Of a stretch of 64,000 nt of DNA, positions 60,708 to 64,000 are shown piece by piece (positions within the stretch are counted from its first letter, which is position 1; each line of letters starts with the position of its first letter). The stretch lies in the NCBI GenBank assembly GCA_050789255.1, contig JBOZRQ010000010.1, forward strand, positions 1 through 64,000, in the 5' to 3' direction. Both the position numbers and the translations under genes were made by a program. Under the pieces are notes generated by a model that did not search any database, had not been told where the DNA came from, and saw only the letters and a program-made list of their open reading frames with translations. The DNA comes from JBOZRQ01 sp050789255. GTDB taxonomy: Bacteria > Bacillota > Sulfobacillia > Symbiobacteriales > Symbiobacteriaceae.

Positions 60708-60965
60708 TTGACACTTTCAGCCCAAAGCATACAACCGTTGCGGGGCTCCTCCGTACTGGTTCTCCTGATCCCCCCATACGGGGGCGGGGGTGAAAGCCAG
60801 ACCTGCCGACGAAGCGCAGGTGTCAACCCCGAGGGTCAGCGAGCCGAACGGGGGGTTGACGCCCGGGCGCCACCCGCGGACAATCAACCGATACCCGCCC
60901 CGTATCCGATGCAACCAGGAATCGGCAGACCGGCCGGGAGCTCATGCTCCCGGCCGGTCTGCTTG
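60708..60965 (+). ncRNA. Possible structured RNA with promoter and strong terminator
   Basis: A promoter-like TTGACA (60708-60713), 16 bases and TACAAC precede about 220 bases with clear stems: CCCCC-ATAC-GGGGG near 60771, ACCTGC/GCAGGT near 60811, and GTCAACCCC/GGGGTTGAC (about 60822-60860). A closing GTTGC/GCAAC spans 60737-60914. It ends in a 16-base-pair terminator hairpin (60926-60961) followed by CTTGTTC. No reading frame is convincing. A 6S-like or antisense RNA is possible; I cannot name a family. Confidence 0.4.
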
Positions 60966-61463
60966 TTCAGGCGGCTGCTAGGTAATGCTTCAGTTCCCGA
61001 ACGGCGGGTGTACCACTTGGTTACCGTGCCGGTAGTGGCTTCCAAGATGTGGACACACCACACGTCGTGGTGACTCCCCCGCCTGCACGGCCTCGGCCCG
61101 GGAGCCGCCTGGTGTCATTCGCCGACACCACCAGCCCACCCACCCAGCCAGGTTTCCGACCCCCTCCCGCCCTGCTGGCCTCGGTCACTCCGTTCCCTCA
61201 TCCGGGCGGGCAGGATAAACACGGACACCAGTCCGGGGTGGAACGCCTTCCGGCTCTAGGTCCATCAGCGGTGTCGCAAGACGAACCCTTTGGTGTCTCG
61301 CTTCCCGCAGTCCAACTGGCAGAAGGGATGAGCATGGTGGCAGACGACAGCCGTCCTATAGAGCGCACCACAGTTCGAATGTACTCCGCCATCAGTCCTC
61401 GTCAAGCAGTGCAGACGCAGCCGGACAATCCATGAACGACTTCATGATGGAGGCGTTGATCGA
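60966..61463. other. About 500 bases with no secure gene
   Basis: Open frames exist on both strands, notably 61049-61435 plus, but they show Pro/Ser-rich chance-like composition and no ribosome binding site. One plus frame from ATG 61432 begins with an ATGA overlap but ends after about 36 codons. The stretch looks like decayed sequence between the structured RNA and the methyltransferases. Confidence 0.5.
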
Positions 61464-61829
61464 GTGTGCAGGATGCGACTCATGGAGCGCACCGACGCCG
61501 AGCTGGCCCCGATTATCGGGCAGAAGCTCGACGACACCATGAGCCACCGGCTCCAGTCCTTGCGAGACTACCTAGGCCGCCTTCACGCTGAACAGCACTG
61601 CACCCAGTTCTTTCTCTACTACCTCATGAAACTCGTCATCGGCGAGGAGATGCCCGATGCTCCCGTAATACCGACTGCGGTCTCCATCCCGCGTTCATCA
61701 GCTATCCACGACCCGCGGCCCGCTATCACCCAATTGAGGAAGGATGTTGGCTGCGTTTCTCCCACCGGAAAATTCGCAAGGGCTACCGACAAGCAGATCC
61801 GTTTGAAAGGCCCGCTATTTTCTTTATGA
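61464..61829 (+). CDS. Possible protein of unknown function
   Basis: GTG 61464 follows GGAGG by 10 bases and opens a 121-residue frame. The first half (MERTDAELAPIIGQKLDDTM, then HRLQSLRDYLGRLHAEQHC and FFLYYLMKLVIGEEM) has helical, protein-like composition. The second half does not. It may be the start of a truncated gene. No family is recognised. Confidence 0.35.
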   Translation: MCRMRLMERTDAELAPIIGQKLDDTMSHRLQSLRDYLGRLHAEQHCTQFFLYYLMKLVIGEEMPDAPVIPTAVSIPRSSAIHDPRPAITQLRKDVGCVSPTGKFARATDKQIRLKGPLFSL

Positions 61830-62137
61830 TGCTGCGCACGCTCCCGTAAAAGGCTCTGCTTCCTGCGCGTGGCGCGCCTCGAGAAGACGCCCACCTCTTT
61901 GTCGACCTATACTACTGCGAGACCCGTAAGGTTGCGTGCAAGCATGAGAAGGAGGCGTCGACTCAATGGCGAACATAGGTTCCTTGGAGGTTGTCGGTGT
62001 ATCGGTAGACGAAGGCGATACTCGACCTGGCAGAAGGAGAAGGCTCGGGCGGACTGAAGCCGTCCGAGCGAACTCCACACACCATCACGGGCATACTTTG
62101 TCCGCTTCCACTCTTCAACCACAACTAAGGATGGTCG
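61830..62137. other. About 300 bases before the methyltransferases
   Basis: A short frame at 61848-61979 (with EDAHLFVDLYYCETRKVACK) looks like the tail of a lost gene. An ATG at 61966 has a fine ribosome binding site (AAGGAGG) but gives a 68-residue product that overlaps the methyltransferase start, so it may be a leader peptide or chance. Confidence 0.4.
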
Positions 62138-63388
62138 ATGATGTCGTATTCCGGTCAGTTCACAGTCGTTGACCTTTTCGCCGGCGCAGGCGGCTTCAGC
62201 CTTGGGTTTGCCTCGGCTGGCTTTCGCGTCACCCATGCCCTAGAGGTGGATGCATGGGCTGCGGAGACATATGGCGCTAATTTTCCTTCTACAACTTTGT
62301 TGGTGCGTGACATCCAGGAAATCTCGGACGCCGAAATCGGGGCGACGATTCAAACCACTCCAACTGTGCTACTGGGTGGACCACCTTGCCAAGGCTTTTC
62401 TCACAGTAACGTGAATAACAAGGATCCAAAGGACCCCCGAAATTCACTGTTCCGAGATTACATGCGCTTTGTCGCTCGGTTGAAACCTGAGGTATGCCTC
62501 GTCGAAAATGTGAAGGGCCTCTTGACCACGAAGACTGACCAAGGCAGTCTGGTCATTGACGTGATCCTTCGGGAGTTTGAGGCCTTGAATTACACACCTG
62601 AATTTCGAGTACTCAACGCCGTCGAATTCGGTGCCCCTCAGTTTCGCGAACGGCTCTTTATTGTGGCCACTCGGAATTCGAGTGCGGGCGTGAAGTTCAA
62701 ATGGCCAATTCCAACACATGTCGCTCGTACGTCCACATTTCAGCCAGTGCTGTTTGAGGGGAACTCCAACATCAGGCCCTTTGTTACGTTGTGGGACGCC
62801 ATTAGGGACCTTCCTCAGATTACGCACGAAGAATATACCGGCAAGGAGACATATCTCACGCCTCCATCAAACTCGTTTCAGGAGGCGATGCGAGTAAACG
62901 CCCCTCTAGTTATCCTAAACAACGAGCCTATGCGACATACGAGACGTATAGTTGATAGGTACGCAACCATCGGCTTCGGACAGTCAGAAGGAGACGTCCG
63001 AGATGTTCACCTTCCACGCAAACGCAGTGCGTCCACACAAATCTCGTCTTCTGTATACCATCAAAACGGTCGCCGCCAACATCCCGACAGGCCCTGTAAC
63101 ACTGTAGTAGCATCATCCCACTCGAATTTCATTCACCCGTTTCTCAACCGCAATTTCACGGTCCGGGAGTTAGCCAGAATCCAAACTTTTCCAGACTGTT
63201 TCGAATTTCGGGGAAAGCGAGCCGTTCTCAGCAAGAAGCTATCTTCCCGCAAAGGAATGATGGATGAGGTGTACCTCGACCAGCGGATGCAGGTTGGAAA
63301 CGCCGTTCCACCGATGTTGGCGGGGGCCCTGGCTAACGCTGTTTTAACTTACCTCTTAACGATTTCAGAGCGGGGGAAAAATGTGTGA
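62138..63388 (+). CDS. DNA (cytosine-5-)-methyltransferase
   Basis: The 416-residue enzyme has the m5C methyltransferase motifs in order: I DLFAGAGGFS (about 12-21), IV GGPPCQGFS (catalytic Cys near 84), VI VENVKG, VIII QFRERLF, IX near NFTVRELARIQTFPD and X QMQVGNAVPP. It methylates cytosine in a specific DNA site. The variable target-recognition region is about residues 200-310. The codons are AT-richer than the main window. It overlaps a second methyltransferase by 4 bases, the arrangement of restriction-modification systems with an asymmetric site. Confidence 0.96.
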   Translation: MMSYSGQFTVVDLFAGAGGFSLGFASAGFRVTHALEVDAWAAETYGANFPSTTLLVRDIQEISDAEIGATIQTTPTVLLGGPPCQGFSHSNVNNKDPKDPRNSLFRDYMRFVARLKPEVCLVENVKGLLTTKTDQGSLVIDVILREFEALNYTPEFRVLNAVEFGAPQFRERLFIVATRNSSAGVKFKWPIPTHVARTSTFQPVLFEGNSNIRPFVTLWDAIRDLPQITHEEYTGKETYLTPPSNSFQEAMRVNAPLVILNNEPMRHTRRIVDRYATIGFGQSEGDVRDVHLPRKRSASTQISSSVYHQNGRRQHPDRPCNTVVASSHSNFIHPFLNRNFTVRELARIQTFPDCFEFRGKRAVLSKKLSSRKGMMDEVYLDQRMQVGNAVPPMLAGALANAVLTYLLTISERGKNV

Positions 63389-64000
63389 GATTTCGAGCCC
63401 TTGATCTGTTTGCGGGATGCGGGGGGTTCTCATCCGGCCTTATTCAAGCAGGACACCAGGTCGAAGCTGCCGTCGAAATTGATACCTGGGCAGCCGATAC
63501 GTATGAATACAACCATCCAAACGTGAACCTCATCAGATCGGATATCCGCCAGTTGGACTCCCGGTTCTTCCTCGAACAATTTAGAGGCAAGGTTAACATC
63601 ATCATAGGTGGGCCACCGTGCCAGGGATTTTCGGTATCTGGGCTTCGTCAGTATGGCGTGTACAAGGCCGAAAATTCACTTGTAGCCGAGTACGTTCGAG
63701 TCGTCCAAGCCGTTGAACCTGATTATCTAGTAATGGAGAACGTCCAGGGATTCACTACGGCCACCCTTGATGGGAAGACCAAAGCATTAGCCTTTCTTCT
63801 TGAAAAGTTGGGTCAGCTAGGATACTACACCCACCACAGAGTGCTCCAGGCTGCGGATTTTGGCATTCCGCAAGTTCGCTCAAGGCTGTTTGTAATCGGT
63901 TCCCGGCGCCGCTTGCCGTCGCCCTTTCCAACCCCCACACATTCGGCAACACAATCTAGCAACCGCAAGAGGTATCTCTCGGTAATGGAGGCCATCGGTG
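63385..64000 (+). CDS. Second DNA (cytosine-5-)-methyltransferase, cut by the window edge
   Basis: From GTG 63385, whose GTGA overlaps the first enzyme's stop, the frame is open to the end of the window (205 codons). It contains motif I DLFAGCGGFS, motif IV GGPPCQGFSVSG, motif VI MENVQG and motif VIII QVRSRLF. It is a distinct sequence from the first enzyme, not a recent copy. The target-recognition domain and motifs IX and X lie beyond 64000, as would any restriction endonuclease gene. Confidence 0.94.
   Translation, partial: MRFRALDLFAGCGGFSSGLIQAGHQVEAAVEIDTWAADTYEYNHPNVNLIRSDIRQLDSRFFLEQFRGKVNIIIGGPPCQGFSVSGLRQYGVYKAENSLVAEYVRVVQAVEPDYLVMENVQGFTTATLDGKTKALAFLLEKLGQLGYYTHHRVLQAADFGIPQVRSRLFVIGSRRRLPSPFPTPTHSATQSSNRKRYLSVMEAIG

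Noticed and set aside
60708..60965. Cobalamin, SRP or RNase P RNA
   Set aside because: I looked for their conserved core sequences and did not find them; only a generic structured RNA can be supported.
61966..62172. 68-residue protein with a good ribosome binding site before the methyltransferase
   Set aside because: It overlaps the methyltransferase start by 35 bases, its product is Arg/His-rich without pattern, and it is better treated as an uncertain leader.

Overview
The window is a stretch of a high-GC (mostly about 65-68% by eye) Gram-positive chromosome. Strong AGGAGG-type ribosome binding sites, many GTG and TTG starts, lipoprotein signal peptides, an S-layer-homology protein, a SAM-I riboswitch in front of metNIQ, a spore-coat-type glycosyltransferase and MoxR/DUF58 genes all fit a high-GC Firmicute such as Symbiobacterium. 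The genus is an inference, not something the sequence proves.

Layout. 1-0.3 kb: tRNA-Lys, -Gly and -Asn on the minus strand behind one visible promoter. 0.5-5.5 kb: a four-cluster ferredoxin-like protein, PhoU, a small membrane protein, a cupredoxin lipoprotein, a class-C beta-lactamase-like hydrolase and a uracil-DNA glycosylase-family protein. 5.5-22.6 kb: a large minus-strand MoxR/DUF58/VWA cluster. It holds two paralogous modules of ABC ATPase, ABC-2 permease and large membrane-anchored exported protein, then a Gly-Gln-repeat coiled-coil protein, MoxR, DUF58 and two VWA membrane proteins. One GNAT gene is inserted on the other strand. 22.7-26.4 kb: a small membrane protein, an HTH/nuclease-like gene broken by a 7-bp tandem duplication, a 215-bp inverted-repeat region, a HIT protein, a CPBP protease and a DUF3445 protein. 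27-29.9 kb: metQ, metI and metN under a SAM-I riboswitch with a near-consensus promoter. 30-37.7 kb: another beta-lactamase-like hydrolase, a sugar-type ABC importer, a DUF4353-like exported protein and a macro-domain protein. 37.7-48.4 kb: a repeat-rich spacer, a MalT-type LuxR regulator divergent from an ABC operon whose first ATPase lacks its helical subdomain, then a divergent hydrolase/SLH-protein pair. The two divergent promoter regions share a TGTACC-N5-GGTACA palindrome. 48.4-58.9 kb: acetyltransferases, an rRNA/tRNA methyltransferase, a lipid-kinase-like protein, a PilZ protein, an SPFH remnant, an AidB-like acyl-CoA dehydrogenase followed by a thioredoxin-fold gene with in-frame UGA, a cytosolic HtrA-like protease and a glycosyltransferase with a Lys-rich tail.

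59-64 kb looks acquired: lower GC, a protein with two tandem MazG-like units, an excisionase-like HTH protein, a possible structured RNA, degenerate sequence and two overlapping 5-methylcytosine methyltransferases, the second cut by the window edge. This is typical of a defence or restriction-modification island.

The strongest unexpected observation is the gene at 55480-56025. Its reading frame is continuous only if the UGA at 55567 is read as selenocysteine, which then fills the first position of a U-x-x-C thioredoxin motif. A SECIS-like hairpin with a GGA loop lies 17 nt downstream. Other notable items are the tandem MazG protein, the 7-bp duplication frameshift, the signature-less ABC ATPase and the shared palindromic operator.
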